A DNA stretch of 64,000 bases from Rhodopseudomonas palustris (GTDB lineage: Bacteria > Pseudomonadota > Alphaproteobacteria > Rhizobiales > Xanthobacteraceae): NCBI RefSeq assembly GCF_013415845.1, contig NZ_CP058907.1:4464001-4528000 (forward strand), read 5' to 3'. Position numbers and translations under genes: made by a program. Under the pieces are notes generated by a model. It had not been told where the DNA came from. It worked only from the letters and a program-made list of their open reading frames with translations, and did no database searches. Position 1 is the first letter of the stretch. The number at the start of each line of letters is the position of its first letter. Positions 1-8,730 of the stretch are shown piece by piece.

Positions 1-386
1 TCATCGAGCTCGCCGGCCCGGCGGCCGAAGGCGTGCGGCTGCCCGCCGCCGCGCTGCTGGTCGCCGACAAGCTGCCGGACAACGATCCGCAGAAGAAGGT
101 CGTCACCGAGTACAAGGCGACTTACGAAGACACCACCAAGCAGCCGGTCTCGACCTTCGGCGGCCACGCTTATGACGGCCTCTACATCCTGGTCGACGCG
201 ATGAAGCGGGCGAAGTCGACCGATCCGAAGAAAGTGCGCGACGAGATCGAGGCCACCAAGGGCTTCGTCGGCACCGGCGGCATCGTCACCATGTCACCGA
301 CCGATCACCTCGGCCTCGACCTGTCGGCGTTCCGGATGCTCGAGGTCAAGAACGGCGACTGGACGCTGGTGCAGCCGGGAAGCTGA
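1..386 (+). CDS. Liv-type ABC transporter substrate-binding protein, C-terminal part (system A)
   Basis: Partial gene that enters from the left edge; about 127 codons and the TGA at 384-386 are visible. The text contains the typical closing features of a periplasmic type I binding protein of the branched-chain amino acid (HAAT) family: a 'FGGHAYDGLYILVDAM' segment, then a 'VRDEIEATKGFVGTGG' segment and a final beta-strand region with a Trp near the end. It would deliver a ligand to the LivH/LivM permease encoded just downstream. The ligand-binding half lies outside the window, so the substrate cannot be judged. A 148-bp gap with a palindromic repeat separates it from livH. Confidence 0.9.
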   Translation, partial: IELAGPAAEGVRLPAAALLVADKLPDNDPQKKVVTEYKATYEDTTKQPVSTFGGHAYDGLYILVDAMKRAKSTDPKKVRDEIEATKGFVGTGGIVTMSPTDHLGLDLSAFRMLEVKNGDWTLVQPGS

Positions 387-406
387 CCCGATGCACTGAG
401 TTGAGT

Positions 407-514
407 CGTCATTCCGGGATGCGCCCCGTCTTCGAGGCGCAGGCCCGGAATCCATACTACCTGCGGTGGTTATGGATTCCGGGCTCGCGCCTAGCGGCGC
501 GCCCCGGAATGACG
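407..514. repeat. Dispersed palindromic repeat, copy 1
   Basis: An imperfect inverted repeat that opens with CGTCATTCCGGGATGCGCCC and closes with GCCCCGGAATGACG, with an inner pair CCCGGAATCCAT / ATGGATTCCGGG. It can fold into a long hairpin. A nearly identical copy lies at 8602-8704. It lies between the binding-protein gene and livH and may act as mRNA-stabilising or attenuating structure; that role is inferred. Confidence 0.85.
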
Positions 515-534
515 GCCTTTTTGTTGAGAGCGCC

Positions 535-1407
535 ATGTCCGAACTGCTGCAATTTCTGATCTCGGGGCTGACGGTCGGAGCGGTGTATGCGCTGGTCGCA
601 CTCGGCTTCACGCTGGTCTATCACGCCTCCGACGTCGTCAATTTCGCCCAGGGCGAATTCGTCATGCTCGGCGGCATGGTCACCGTGTTTGCGTATGCGG
701 CCGGCGTACCGCTGCCGCTGGCCGCCTTGCTGGCGGTGATCGTCGCGGTGGTCATCGGCCTGTTGCTGTACTGGCTGGCGATCGCGCCGGCCCGCGGCGC
801 CTCGGCGGTGTCGCTGATCATCATCACGATCGGCGCCTCGATCCTGCTGCGCGGCGCAGCGCAAATCGTGTTCGACAAGCAATTCCACAAGCTGCCGGCC
901 TTCTCCGGCGACGCGCCGATCCACCTGCTCGGCGCGGTGATCCAGCCGCAGAGCCTGTGGGTGCTCGGCGGCGCGGCGCTGGTGGTGCTGACGCTCTACT
1001 ACGTGATGGAGCGAACGCTGATCGGCAAGGCCGTGGTCGCGACCGCCGCCAACCGGCTCGCGGCGCGGCTGGTCGGCGTCAACGTCGCCACCGTGATGGC
1101 GCTGGCGTTCGGCGGCTCGGCCGCGATCGGCGCCATCGCCGGCATTCTGATCACTCCGATCACCCTGACTAGCTACGACGTCGGCACTCTACTGGCGCTG
1201 AAGGGCTTTGCAGCCGCGATGCTCGGCGGCATGGGCAATCCGCTCGGGGCCGTGATCGGCGGCCTGTTGCTGGGCCTGTTGGAGTCGTTCGGCGCCGGCT
1301 ACGTGTCGTCGACCTACAAGGACGCCATCGCCTTCATCGTCATCCTCGCCGTGCTGTTCGTCGCGCCGCAGGGGCTGGTCGGCCGTCGCACTGTCGAGCG
1401 GGTCTGA
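535..1407 (+). CDS. livH: Liv-type ABC transporter permease LivH (system A)
   Basis: Inner-membrane permease of 290 residues, the usual LivH size. The ATG at 535 is chosen because the protein then begins with the family-typical hydrophobic helix (MSELLQFLISGLTVGAVYAL); the longer open frame from 466 runs through the repeat. The LivH hallmark 'VVNFAQGEF' follows at about residues 35-43, and the C-terminal half carries 'GGMGNPLGAVIGGLLLGL', the region expected to contact the ATPases. About eight membrane segments. It ends directly at the start of livM, so the two are co-transcribed. Confidence 0.93.
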   Translation: MSELLQFLISGLTVGAVYALVALGFTLVYHASDVVNFAQGEFVMLGGMVTVFAYAAGVPLPLAALLAVIVAVVIGLLLYWLAIAPARGASAVSLIIITIGASILLRGAAQIVFDKQFHKLPAFSGDAPIHLLGAVIQPQSLWVLGGAALVVLTLYYVMERTLIGKAVVATAANRLAARLVGVNVATVMALAFGGSAAIGAIAGILITPITLTSYDVGTLLALKGFAAAMLGGMGNPLGAVIGGLLLGLLESFGAGYVSSTYKDAIAFIVILAVLFVAPQGLVGRRTVERV

Positions 1408-2355
1408 GTGATGTTGAACGTGTTCGGACGCCGATCCGTCATCCTGATCGCGCTTGCTGTGGTGATGGCGGTGCTGCCGCTGCTGTTTCCATCGAGCTAT
1501 TACTTCCGCGTCGCCTCGCTGGTCTGGGTCTCGGCGCTGGCCGCAATCGGTCTCAACATTCTGATGGGTAAGGCCGGCCAGGTCAGCCTCGGCCATGCCG
1601 GCTTCTTCGGCATCGGCGCTTATGCTGTGGCGATCGGGCCGGCGCATTTGGGCCTCAACGCGCTGCTTGCAGTGCTGGTTGGCGCCCTGCTCTCCGCCCT
1701 GCTGGCATTTCTGGTCGGCCGGCCGATCCTGCGGCTGAAGGGGCATTATCTCGCCATCGCCACGCTCGGGCTCGGCGTGCTGGTGGCGATGGTCATCACC
1801 ACCGAAAGCGGCTGGACCGGCGGCCCTGACGGCATGCCGGTGCCGAAGCTGTCGTTGTTCGGCTGGCGCATTTCCGGATCGAACACCTGGTATTGGATCA
1901 CGGCCGGGCTGCTGCTGATCGGCACCTGGTTCGCACTCAACCTTGACGACACCCCCACCGGGCGCGCCTTTCGCGCCCTGCACGACAGCGAGATCGCCGC
2001 GCGCACCGCAGGCGTGCATGTCGAGCGCTTCAAGCTACAGGCCTTCGTCATTGCGGCGGTGTACGCCTCGATTGCCGGCTCGGCGCTGGCGATGATGAAT
2101 GGCTTCGTCAATCCGGATCAGGCCGGCTTCCTGCATTCGGTCGAGCTGGTGACGATGGTGGTGCTCGGCGGCCTCGGCTCCATCGTCGGCAGTATCGTCG
2201 GCGCCGCGGTGCTGGTGGTGCTGCCGCAACTGCTGACGGTGTTTCAGGACTATGAGCATTTCCTGCTCGGTCTGATCATCATCGTGTCGATGATCTTCAT
2301 GCGCGACGGCATGGTGCCGATGCTGGCGAAGCTGACCATGAGGGCGCGGCGATGA
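1408..2355 (+). CDS. livM: Liv-type ABC transporter permease LivM (system A)
   Basis: Second inner-membrane permease, 315 residues. The LivM hallmarks 'GLNILMGKAGQVSLGHAGFFGIG' (split here as GLNILMGKAGQV and SLGHAGFF) and 'VVLGGLGSIVGSIVGA' are present. The start is a GTG immediately after the livH stop, or the ATG three bases later; no intergenic space either way. The stop overlaps the livG start (ATGA type, 4 bp), which indicates translational coupling. Confidence 0.93.
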   Translation: MMLNVFGRRSVILIALAVVMAVLPLLFPSSYYFRVASLVWVSALAAIGLNILMGKAGQVSLGHAGFFGIGAYAVAIGPAHLGLNALLAVLVGALLSALLAFLVGRPILRLKGHYLAIATLGLGVLVAMVITTESGWTGGPDGMPVPKLSLFGWRISGSNTWYWITAGLLLIGTWFALNLDDTPTGRAFRALHDSEIAARTAGVHVERFKLQAFVIAAVYASIAGSALAMMNGFVNPDQAGFLHSVELVTMVVLGGLGSIVGSIVGAAVLVVLPQLLTVFQDYEHFLLGLIIIVSMIFMRDGMVPMLAKLTMRARR

Positions 2356-3134
2356 CGCTTCTGAAGGTCAGCGATGTCGGCATCTCGTTCGGCGGCGTCA
2401 AAGCGATCGACGGCGTCGGGTTCTCGGTGGCGCCCGGCGAAATTCTGTCGATCATCGGCCCGAACGGCGCCGGCAAGACGACGCTGTTCAATGTCGTCTC
2501 CGGCATGTACGCGGCCGATCATGGCCGGATCGACCTCGACGGCCGCGACGTCACCGGCCTGCCGCCGGACGAACTCGCCACCCGCGGCCTGTCGCGCACC
2601 TTCCAGAACCTGCAGATCTTCCACCGCATGACCGCCGCCGAAAACGTCATGGTCGGTCGGCATTTGCAGGAGCGCTGCAGCCTGTTTGCCGATCTGCTGC
2701 GGCTGCCCTCGGTGACGCGGCAGAACCGGGCCACCCGTGCAGCCGCGCTCACGCTGCTCGATCAGGTCGGGCTGCGCGATATCGCCGATGTCGCGGCCGG
2801 CTCGTTGTCGTATGGCGCAAGCAAGCGGCTGGAGATAGCCCGCGCACTCGCCGCTGAACCGCGGGTGCTGCTGCTCGACGAGCCGGCGGCCGGGTGCAAT
2901 TCGGTCGAGACCGAGGAAATCGACCGCCTGATCTGCCGCGTCGCCGACCAGGGCATCGCGGTGGTGCTGGTCGAACACGACATGAAGCTGGTGATGAAGA
3001 TCTCGCATCGCATCCTGGTGCTCAATCAGGGCCGGATGCTGGTCGAAGGCACGCCCGACGAGGTGCGGCACAATCCGCTGGTGGCGGAAGCCTATCTCGG
3101 CCGCCACGGGGCGCGGGAGGCGGCGCGTGCTTGA
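2352..3134 (+). CDS. livG: Liv-type ABC transporter ATP-binding protein LivG (system A)
   Basis: Cytoplasmic ATPase of 260 residues that energises LivHM. Walker A GPNGAGKT is near residues 37-44, the Q-loop region reads SRTFQNLQIF, the signature is LSYGASKRLEIARAL, Walker B is VLLLDEP and the switch histidine is in VEHDM. The D-loop reads AAGCN where AAGLN or AAGMN is usual, a small oddity. The gene overlaps livM by 4 bp and livF by 8 bp. Confidence 0.94.
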   Translation: MTLLKVSDVGISFGGVKAIDGVGFSVAPGEILSIIGPNGAGKTTLFNVVSGMYAADHGRIDLDGRDVTGLPPDELATRGLSRTFQNLQIFHRMTAAENVMVGRHLQERCSLFADLLRLPSVTRQNRATRAAALTLLDQVGLRDIADVAAGSLSYGASKRLEIARALAAEPRVLLLDEPAAGCNSVETEEIDRLICRVADQGIAVVLVEHDMKLVMKISHRILVLNQGRMLVEGTPDEVRHNPLVAEAYLGRHGAREAARA

Positions 3135-3831
3135 GGTGAAGGACCTACACAGCGGTTACGGCCGGATCGACGTGCTCAAGGGCATCGGCCTCGAGGTGCG
3201 CGCCGGCGAAGTCGTGGCGCTGATCGGCTCCAACGGCGCCGGTAAGACCACGCTGCTGCGGGCGCTGTCCGGCGTGCAGCCGGTCTCCAGCGGCGAAATC
3301 CGTTTTCTCGGCCAACGCATCGACAAGCTGCCGCCGCACAAGCGCGTGGCTCTCGGCATCACGCAATCGCCCGAGGGCCGGCAGATTTTCGGGCCGCTCA
3401 GTGTCGCCGACAATCTCCGGCTCGGCGCTTACTTGCGCAAGGACGACGGCATCGAGGCCGACCGCGAGCGCGTCTATGCGATGTTTCCGATCCTGAAGGA
3501 CAAGCGCGACCAGCAGGCCAGCGGCCTGTCCGGCGGCCAGCAGCAGATGCTGGCGATCGGCCGCGCGCTGATGGGCAAGCCCAAACTGCTGTTGCTGGAC
3601 GAGCCCTCGCTCGGGCTGTCGCCGATCCTGGTCGACCAGATCCTCGACGCCGTGACGGCGATGCGCAGAAGCGGCATCACAATCCTGCTGGTCGAACAGA
3701 ACGCCGCTGCCGCGCTCGAAATCGCCGACCGCGGCTACGTGATCGAAACCGGCCGCATCGTGCACACAGGGCCTGCGGAGGAGCTGCTCACCGACCCGAA
3801 GGTGAAGGCGGCGTATTTGGGGGTCGACTGA
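3127..3831 (+). CDS. livF: Liv-type ABC transporter ATP-binding protein LivF (system A)
   Basis: Second ATPase, 234 residues, GTG start inside the end of livG. Walker A is GSNGAGKT, signature LSGGQQQMLAIGRALM, Walker B LLLLDEPSLGLSP and switch region VEQNA, all standard for LivF. It is the last gene of system A; downstream lies a repeat and then the convergent system B operon end. Confidence 0.94.
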   Translation: MLEVKDLHSGYGRIDVLKGIGLEVRAGEVVALIGSNGAGKTTLLRALSGVQPVSSGEIRFLGQRIDKLPPHKRVALGITQSPEGRQIFGPLSVADNLRLGAYLRKDDGIEADRERVYAMFPILKDKRDQQASGLSGGQQQMLAIGRALMGKPKLLLLDEPSLGLSPILVDQILDAVTAMRRSGITILLVEQNAAAALEIADRGYVIETGRIVHTGPAEELLTDPKVKAAYLGVD

Positions 3832-3868
3832 CGGCGATCGATCAGGAGCGTCGTCATTCCCTCCGCTC

Positions 3869-3990
3869 CGTCATTCCGGGGCGCGAGCGCCAGCTCGCGA
3901 ACCCGGAATCCCGCGATCGTGGCGCACCCGGCGTTACGACAACCTCTGGTTTCCGGGTTCGCTCGCATTTGCGAGCGCCCCCGGAATGAC
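3869..3990. repeat. Dispersed palindromic repeat, diverged copy
   Basis: Begins CGTCATTCCGGGGCGCGAGC and ends GCCCCCGGAATGAC, with inner inverted arms CTCGCGAACCCGGAA and TTCCGGGTTCGCTCG. Same architecture as the repeats at 407 and 8602 but different centre. It lies between two convergent operons, so it may also serve as a bidirectional transcription stop. Confidence 0.8.
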
Positions 3991-4008
3991 TGTGCGTTGA
4001 AACGCAAA

Positions 4009-4030
4009 TGGCCGGGGTGAGCCCCGGCCA
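4009..4030 (-). terminator. Hairpin terminator of the system B operon
   Basis: Perfect 9-bp stem TGGCCGGGG / CCCCGGCCA with the 4-base loop TGAG. On the minus strand it is followed by a T-rich stretch (TTTGCGTTTC). It lies 33 bp after the stop of the MetE-like gene, the last gene of the minus-strand operon. Confidence 0.6.
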
Positions 4031-4062
4031 GCACGCAGATACAACACGCTCAAGCGGAGCGC

Positions 4063-5184
4063 TTACTTCCCCCAGACGTCCCAGGAGACTTCCACGGCGA
4101 GGCGCAGCTTGTCCCACTGCTCCTGCTCGGACAGGATGTTGCCCTCTTCGGTCGAGGCGAAGCCGCATTGCGGCGACAGCGCGAGTTGCTCGAGCGGCAC
4201 GAATTTCGACGCCTCTTCGAGCCGGCGCTTGATCGCGTCCTTGCTCTCCAGCTCGCCGAACTTCGAGGTGATGACGCCGACCACCACGACCTTGTTGCCC
4301 TTGGGCAGGAAGCGCAGCGGCTCGAAGCCGCCGGCGCGCTCGGAATCGTATTCCAGGAAATAGCCGTCGTAATTGATGCCGCCGAGCAGCGTCTCGGCCA
4401 CCGGCTCGTAGCCGCCGGACGAAATCCAGGTCGAGCGGAAATTGCCGCGGCAGACGTGGGTCGTGATCACCATGTCGGCCGGCCGATCGGCGATCGCGTA
4501 GTTGATCACCCGCGCATAGATCTGCTGCAGATTGTCCGGATTGTCGCCGCGGTCGCGCGCCTTCTGCAATTCGTCCTGCGAGCACAGATAGGCCCAAACG
4601 GTGTCGTCGAACTGCAGATAGCGGCAGCCGGCGTCGTAGAACGCCTTCACCGCCTTGCGATAAGTCTTGGCAAGATCCTGGAAGAAGCTATCGAGATCCG
4701 GATAGACCTCGCTGGAGATCGCCTTGCGGCCGCCGCGGAAGTGCAGCACGGCCGGCGACGGGATGGTCATCTTCGGCGTCACGTGCGCGATGTCGGCGTG
4801 CTTCTTCAGGAAACGGAAGTGATCGAGCATCGGATGGTCGTCGGGAAAGTCGAGCTTGCCGACGACGCGGATCGAATCGTTGCGGGTCTGCACGCCGGCG
4901 AACTGAATGCCGGTGTCGGGATGGTAGAGTTCACAGCCGGTGAGATAGCTCAAGAAGTCGAAGTGCCACCACGAGCGGCGGAACTCGCCGTCGGTCGCGA
5001 GCTTCAGCCCGATCGCCGACTGCTTATGGACGACCTTCTCGATCTCCATGTCCTCGATCTCGCGCAGATTGGCGGCGGTGATCTCGCCCTTCTCCAACTT
5101 GGCGCGGGCTTCCTTGATCTTCTGCGGTCGCAGCAGGCTGCCGACCTCGTCGGCGCGGAACGGTGGCTTTGTTCTTTGCGTCAT
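4063..5184 (-). CDS. MetE-like (cobalamin-independent methionine synthase family) methyltransferase
   Basis: Predicted cytoplasmic zinc enzyme of 373 residues, corresponding to the C-terminal catalytic barrel of MetE and lacking the N-terminal barrel of the full enzyme (about 750 residues). Such short homologues (YxjG/YxjH, methionine synthase II-like) transfer a methyl or related group to a thiol. The N-terminus has the family opening PFRADEVGSLLRP; zinc ligands are visible as the His and Cys of TTHVCRGNF, a Glu in YDSERAG and the Cys of LSPQCGF. The gene starts 15 bp after the stop of livF of system B on the same strand and is followed by a hairpin terminator, so it is the last gene of a transport operon. 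That links the imported compound to methyl or sulfur metabolism by inference. The actual substrate is unknown. Confidence 0.88.
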   Translation of the reverse strand: MTQRTKPPFRADEVGSLLRPQKIKEARAKLEKGEITAANLREIEDMEIEKVVHKQSAIGLKLATDGEFRRSWWHFDFLSYLTGCELYHPDTGIQFAGVQTRNDSIRVVGKLDFPDDHPMLDHFRFLKKHADIAHVTPKMTIPSPAVLHFRGGRKAISSEVYPDLDSFFQDLAKTYRKAVKAFYDAGCRYLQFDDTVWAYLCSQDELQKARDRGDNPDNLQQIYARVINYAIADRPADMVITTHVCRGNFRSTWISSGGYEPVAETLLGGINYDGYFLEYDSERAGGFEPLRFLPKGNKVVVVGVITSKFGELESKDAIKRRLEEASKFVPLEQLALSPQCGFASTEEGNILSEQEQWDKLRLAVEVSWDVWGK

Positions 5185-5199
5185 TTCAACTCCCCAAGG

Positions 5200-5916
5200 T
5201 CAGCTCTTGGCCCCGCCGGAAACGCCCAGATAGCGCTCCAACGTTGCGGCATCGTCCTTCAGCGCCGCGCTCGCCGCATCATGCACGATCGCGCCGCGTT
5301 CCAATATCACAACCCGATCGGCGAGCTGGAGGATTTTTCGCGCGTTCTGCTCGACGATGATCGAGCAGATGCCGCCGGAGCGGGTGATGCTGCCGAGCGC
5401 GGTTAGCAATTCGTCAACGATAATCGGCGCGAGCCCCTCGGTCGGCTCGTCGAGCAGCAGCACCTTTGGATTGAGCGTCAACGCACGGCCGATCGCCAGC
5501 ATCTGCTGCTCGCCGCCGGAGAGCTGATTGCCGAAATTGCTGCGGCGCTCCTCAAGCCGCGGAAACATCTCGTACACCCGCGCCACCGTCCACGGACCGG
5601 GCTGTGCCACCGCGGTGAGGTTCTCCTCGACGGTAAGCGACTTGAAGATGTTGCGCTCCTGCGGCACCCAGCCGATGCCGGCGCGCGCGCGCTGATCAGG
5701 CCGCAGCGCGGTGACATCGACGCCGCCGACCGCGATGGTGCCGGAGAAACGGCGAGTGACGCCGACGATGGAGTTGATCAGCGTGGTCTTGCCGGTGCCG
5801 TTGCGGCCGAGCAGCGCCAGCACTTCGCCTTCGGCGAGACGGAGCGACATCGACGGCAGCACCACCGCCTCGCCGTAGCCGGCGCGGAGCTTGTCGATCG
5901 CAAGCAAGTCAGACAT
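5200..5916 (-). CDS. livF: Liv-type ABC transporter ATP-binding protein LivF (system B)
   Basis: ATPase of 238 residues from the ATG at 5916 (MSDLLAIDKLRAGYGEAVV). A GTG at 5943 overlapping the livG stop would add nine residues and is an alternative start. Walker A GRNGTGKT, signature LSGGEQQMLAIGRAL, Walker B VLLLDEPTEGLAP and switch VEQNA are intact. It lies between livG and the MetE-like gene in the minus-strand operon. Confidence 0.93.
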   Translation of the reverse strand: MSDLLAIDKLRAGYGEAVVLPSMSLRLAEGEVLALLGRNGTGKTTLINSIVGVTRRFSGTIAVGGVDVTALRPDQRARAGIGWVPQERNIFKSLTVEENLTAVAQPGPWTVARVYEMFPRLEERRSNFGNQLSGGEQQMLAIGRALTLNPKVLLLDEPTEGLAPIIVDELLTALGSITRSGGICSIIVEQNARKILQLADRVVILERGAIVHDAASAALKDDAATLERYLGVSGGAKS

Positions 5917-5939
5917 TGGCAAGCTCAGGCATTGCGAGA

Positions 5940-6692
5940 TCACACATGGGCATCCTCGCCGAGATACACCGCCTTGACTTGCGGGTCGCGCGCGACCTCT
6001 TCAGGCGTGCCTTCGGTCAGCAGTGCCCCCGACACCAGCACCGAGATGCGGTCGGCGAACGAAAACACCAGGTCCATGTCGTGCTCGATCAGCAGAACCG
6101 TCACCTCGCGCGGCAGGCCGGCGACCGCGACGAGAATGTCGTGGCGCTCGCTTTCCGGCACGCCGGCGGCAGGCTCGTCCAGCAGCAGCACCCGCGGCTT
6201 GGTGGCGATCGCCACTGCGATCTCCAAGAGGCGCTGCTTGCCATAGGGCAGCGTGCCGGTCGGCTCGTTCATCACGTCGAGCAGCTTGAAGCGCTCGAGG
6301 TTGTCGGCGATCTCGCCGTTGATATCGGCACGGGTGCCCATCCGCCGCCACCAGTCGCCGCCGTGGCCGGAGCGCTCCGACACGGCAAGACCGATCGTCT
6401 CGAGAGGCGTCAGGTCGGCATAGAGCTGGTTGATCTGGAAGGTGCGCGACAGCCCGCGCAGCACCCGCCTGTGCACAGGCATGTGGGTGATGTCGTGGCC
6501 CTCGAGCAGGATGCGGCCGCCGTTCGGCTTGAGCACGCCGGTGAGCTGGTTGATCACCGTGGTCTTGCCGGCGCCGTTCGGGCCGATCAGCGCGTGGCGC
6601 GCGCCGGCTTCGACATTGAGCGACAGGTTGCGCGTGACGTTGAGCCCGCCGAAGTGCTTCTCCAGCCCGATGGTTTGCAGCGCCAGAGTCAC
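5940..6692 (-). CDS. livG: Liv-type ABC transporter ATP-binding protein LivG (system B)
   Basis: ATPase of 250 residues. The GTG at 6692 is chosen because a strong AGGAGG ribosome-binding site lies about eight bases upstream and GTGA overlaps the livM stop; the much longer open frame reaching 7745 is the antisense-frame shadow of livM. Walker A GPNGAGKT, signature LPYGKQRLLEIAVAI, Walker B VLLLDEPAAG and switch IEHDM are present. Confidence 0.93.
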   Translation of the reverse strand: MTLALQTIGLEKHFGGLNVTRNLSLNVEAGARHALIGPNGAGKTTVINQLTGVLKPNGGRILLEGHDITHMPVHRRVLRGLSRTFQINQLYADLTPLETIGLAVSERSGHGGDWWRRMGTRADINGEIADNLERFKLLDVMNEPTGTLPYGKQRLLEIAVAIATKPRVLLLDEPAAGVPESERHDILVAVAGLPREVTVLLIEHDMDLVFSFADRISVLVSGALLTEGTPEEVARDPQVKAVYLGEDAHV

Positions 6693-7714
6693 TTCGCGCC
6701 TCCTGCCGGCTTGCCGCCCCGTACCGCGCGCGCGATGCTGCGCGGTAGGAACAGCACCCAGCGATGCAGCCGCTCGCGGCCGATCATCACGATCACCACC
6801 AGCACCAGGCCGATCCAGAACAGCCAATATTGCGGCGTGAGGATCGAGAAGGTTTCCTGCAACAGCTTGAACACCACCGCGCCGATCAGTCCGCCGTACA
6901 GATAGCCGGTGCCGCCGAGCACCAGCACCAGGATCAGATCGGCCGAGCGCTCGAACGAGAACACATCGAGCGAGGCGAGCTGGGTCGTCTGGGTGAACAG
7001 CGCGCCGGCGAGGCCGGCGTAGAACGCCGCGAAGGTGTAGATCGCCACCAGCCGGGTGTTGACCGGGATGCCCACCGCCGAGGCGCGCAGTGGGTTGTTG
7101 CGGATCGCGCGCAACGACAAGCCGAACGGCGAATGCACCACGCGGCGCGCCAGCAGGAACAGCACGAACAGCACCGCGACGGTGTACCAGAACCCGACCT
7201 TGCCGAAGAGGTCGAACTCGAAGATGCCGAGCAGCGGCTGCATCACGATGCCCTGCAGGCCGTCGGTACCGCCGGTGATGTCGGAGAACCGCTCCGCCAG
7301 CGCTTCGAGCAGCAGCGCGATGCCGAGCGTGACCATCAGCCGGGTGAGATCGACGCCGCGAATGACGAGGAAGCTGGTGGCGAAGCCAAGCACCGCGGCG
7401 GCGAGACCCGCGACCAGCAGCGCCAGCACCGGTTCGCCGACGATGCCGTGCAACGCGAGCAGGCCGGCGCTGTAGGCGCCGACGCCGAAGAAGGCTGCAT
7501 GGCCGAGCGAGACGATCCCGGCATAGCCGAGGATCAGATCCAGCGACAGCGCGAACAGGCCGAGCCGGACGATCTCGGTCATGATCAGATAGCGCGATGG
7601 AAACAGCAGGCCGCAGCCGATCAGCACGGCCCAGAACGCGAACTCGGCCCAATGCCAGCGCGCGGTGCGACGGGCGTGAAGGCCGACGATTTCGGGAGGA
7701 GTCGACATGGTCAT
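6689..7714 (-). CDS. livM: Liv-type ABC transporter permease LivM (system B)
   Basis: Inner-membrane permease, 341 residues, with the LivM landmark 'GYAGIVSLGHAAFFGVGAY' and the C-terminal 'LVLVLGGTGYLYGGLIGA'. ATG start at 7714 overlaps the livH stop (ATGA); a second ATG six bases on is possible. About ten membrane segments after a 25-residue polar N-terminus. Confidence 0.93.
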   Translation of the reverse strand: MTMSTPPEIVGLHARRTARWHWAEFAFWAVLIGCGLLFPSRYLIMTEIVRLGLFALSLDLILGYAGIVSLGHAAFFGVGAYSAGLLALHGIVGEPVLALLVAGLAAAVLGFATSFLVIRGVDLTRLMVTLGIALLLEALAERFSDITGGTDGLQGIVMQPLLGIFEFDLFGKVGFWYTVAVLFVLFLLARRVVHSPFGLSLRAIRNNPLRASAVGIPVNTRLVAIYTFAAFYAGLAGALFTQTTQLASLDVFSFERSADLILVLVLGGTGYLYGGLIGAVVFKLLQETFSILTPQYWLFWIGLVLVVIVMIGRERLHRWVLFLPRSIARAVRGGKPAGGAK

Positions 7715-8580
7715 CAGCGCGCCGCGGTGCGGCCGAACAGGCCATTGGGACGCCAGATCAGGATCACGATCATGATGGTGTAGATCACGAACGGCCCGAG
7801 CTTGGGCAGATAGTATTTGCCGGCGACGTCGCCGATCCCGAGCAGCAGCGAGGCGAGGAACGGCCCAGTGATCGAGGACGAGCCTCCGACCGTGACCACG
7901 ATCAGGAAATAGATCATGAACTTCAGCGGAAAATACGGATCGAGCCCGAGAATCTCGGCACTCAGCGCGCCGCCGAAGCCGGCCAGCCCGCAGCCGAACG
8001 CGAAGGTCAGCGCGAACACCTGCGGCACGTTGATGCCGAGCCCACTGGCGACGCGTGGATCATCGACCGCGGCACGCAGCCGGCTGCCAAACCGCGTCTT
8101 CGCCAGGGTCAATTGCAGCCCGATCGTCAGCAGCCCACAGATCACGATGATTATCAACCGGTAGCGACCGATGCCGCCGCCGAACAGGTCGATCTGGCCC
8201 TGCAGTGCCTCCGGCAACTGCATGAACACGCGCGACGAGCCCATAATGTAGTCGACGGCGGCGACTGACATGAACACCAGCCCGACGCTGAACAGTACCT
8301 GATCGAGATGCGACCGAGTGTAGAGATGCCGATACAGCAGCCGCTCCAACACCGCCCCTATCGCGGCGCTCGCGAGGAAGGCGAGCGGCAGCGCGGCGAA
8401 GAACGGCCAGCCGGCGCGATTGACCAACACGGCGCAGACATAGCCGCCCGCCATCGCGAACGCGCCATGCGCGAGGTTGACGAAATTCATCAGCCCCAGC
8501 GTCACCGCCAGCCCGCACGCGAGCACGAACAGCAGCATGCCGTAAGCAACGCCGTCGAACAGGATGGTGAGCAGGGTCAT
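7714..8580 (-). CDS. livH: Liv-type ABC transporter permease LivH (system B)
   Basis: Inner-membrane permease, 288 residues, with 'MNFVNLAHGAFAMAGGYV' near residues 31-48 and 'VTVGGSSSITGPFLASLLLG' in the C-terminal half. It starts 150 bp after the binding-protein gene, the gap being occupied by a palindromic repeat, an arrangement also seen in systems A and C. Confidence 0.93.
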   Translation of the reverse strand: MTLLTILFDGVAYGMLLFVLACGLAVTLGLMNFVNLAHGAFAMAGGYVCAVLVNRAGWPFFAALPLAFLASAAIGAVLERLLYRHLYTRSHLDQVLFSVGLVFMSVAAVDYIMGSSRVFMQLPEALQGQIDLFGGGIGRYRLIIIVICGLLTIGLQLTLAKTRFGSRLRAAVDDPRVASGLGINVPQVFALTFAFGCGLAGFGGALSAEILGLDPYFPLKFMIYFLIVVTVGGSSSITGPFLASLLLGIGDVAGKYYLPKLGPFVIYTIMIVILIWRPNGLFGRTAAR

Positions 8581-8601
8581 CGCGATTCAATCATCAGCGT
8601 T

Positions 8602-8704
8602 CGTCATTCCGGGATGCGCCCCTCTTGGGGCGCAGGCCCGGAATCCATACTCCCTGCAGGGGTTATGGATTCCGGGCTCGCGCTGCGCGCGCCCCGGAAT
8701 GACG
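8602..8704. repeat. Dispersed palindromic repeat, near-identical to copy 1
   Basis: Shares with 407-514 the opening CGTCATTCCGGGATGCGCCC, the inner CCCGGAATCCATACT and GGTTATGGATTCCGGGCTCG, and the close GCCCCGGAATGACG. It occupies the gap between the binding-protein gene and livH, as copy 1 does in system A. Confidence 0.85.
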
Positions 8705-8730
8705 AAAGCCAAATCGGAGCGCGCAGTCGC

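Noticed and set aside
4168..5406. A 412-codon plus-strand frame across the MetE-like gene
   Set aside because: Antisense to a well supported gene; low-complexity high-G+C composition and no homology.
5940..7745. A 601-codon minus-strand frame that looks like a fused permease-ATPase
   Set aside because: Only the C-terminal 250 codons are LivG; the rest is an out-of-frame reading of livM, and a ribosome-binding site precedes the internal GTG at 6692.
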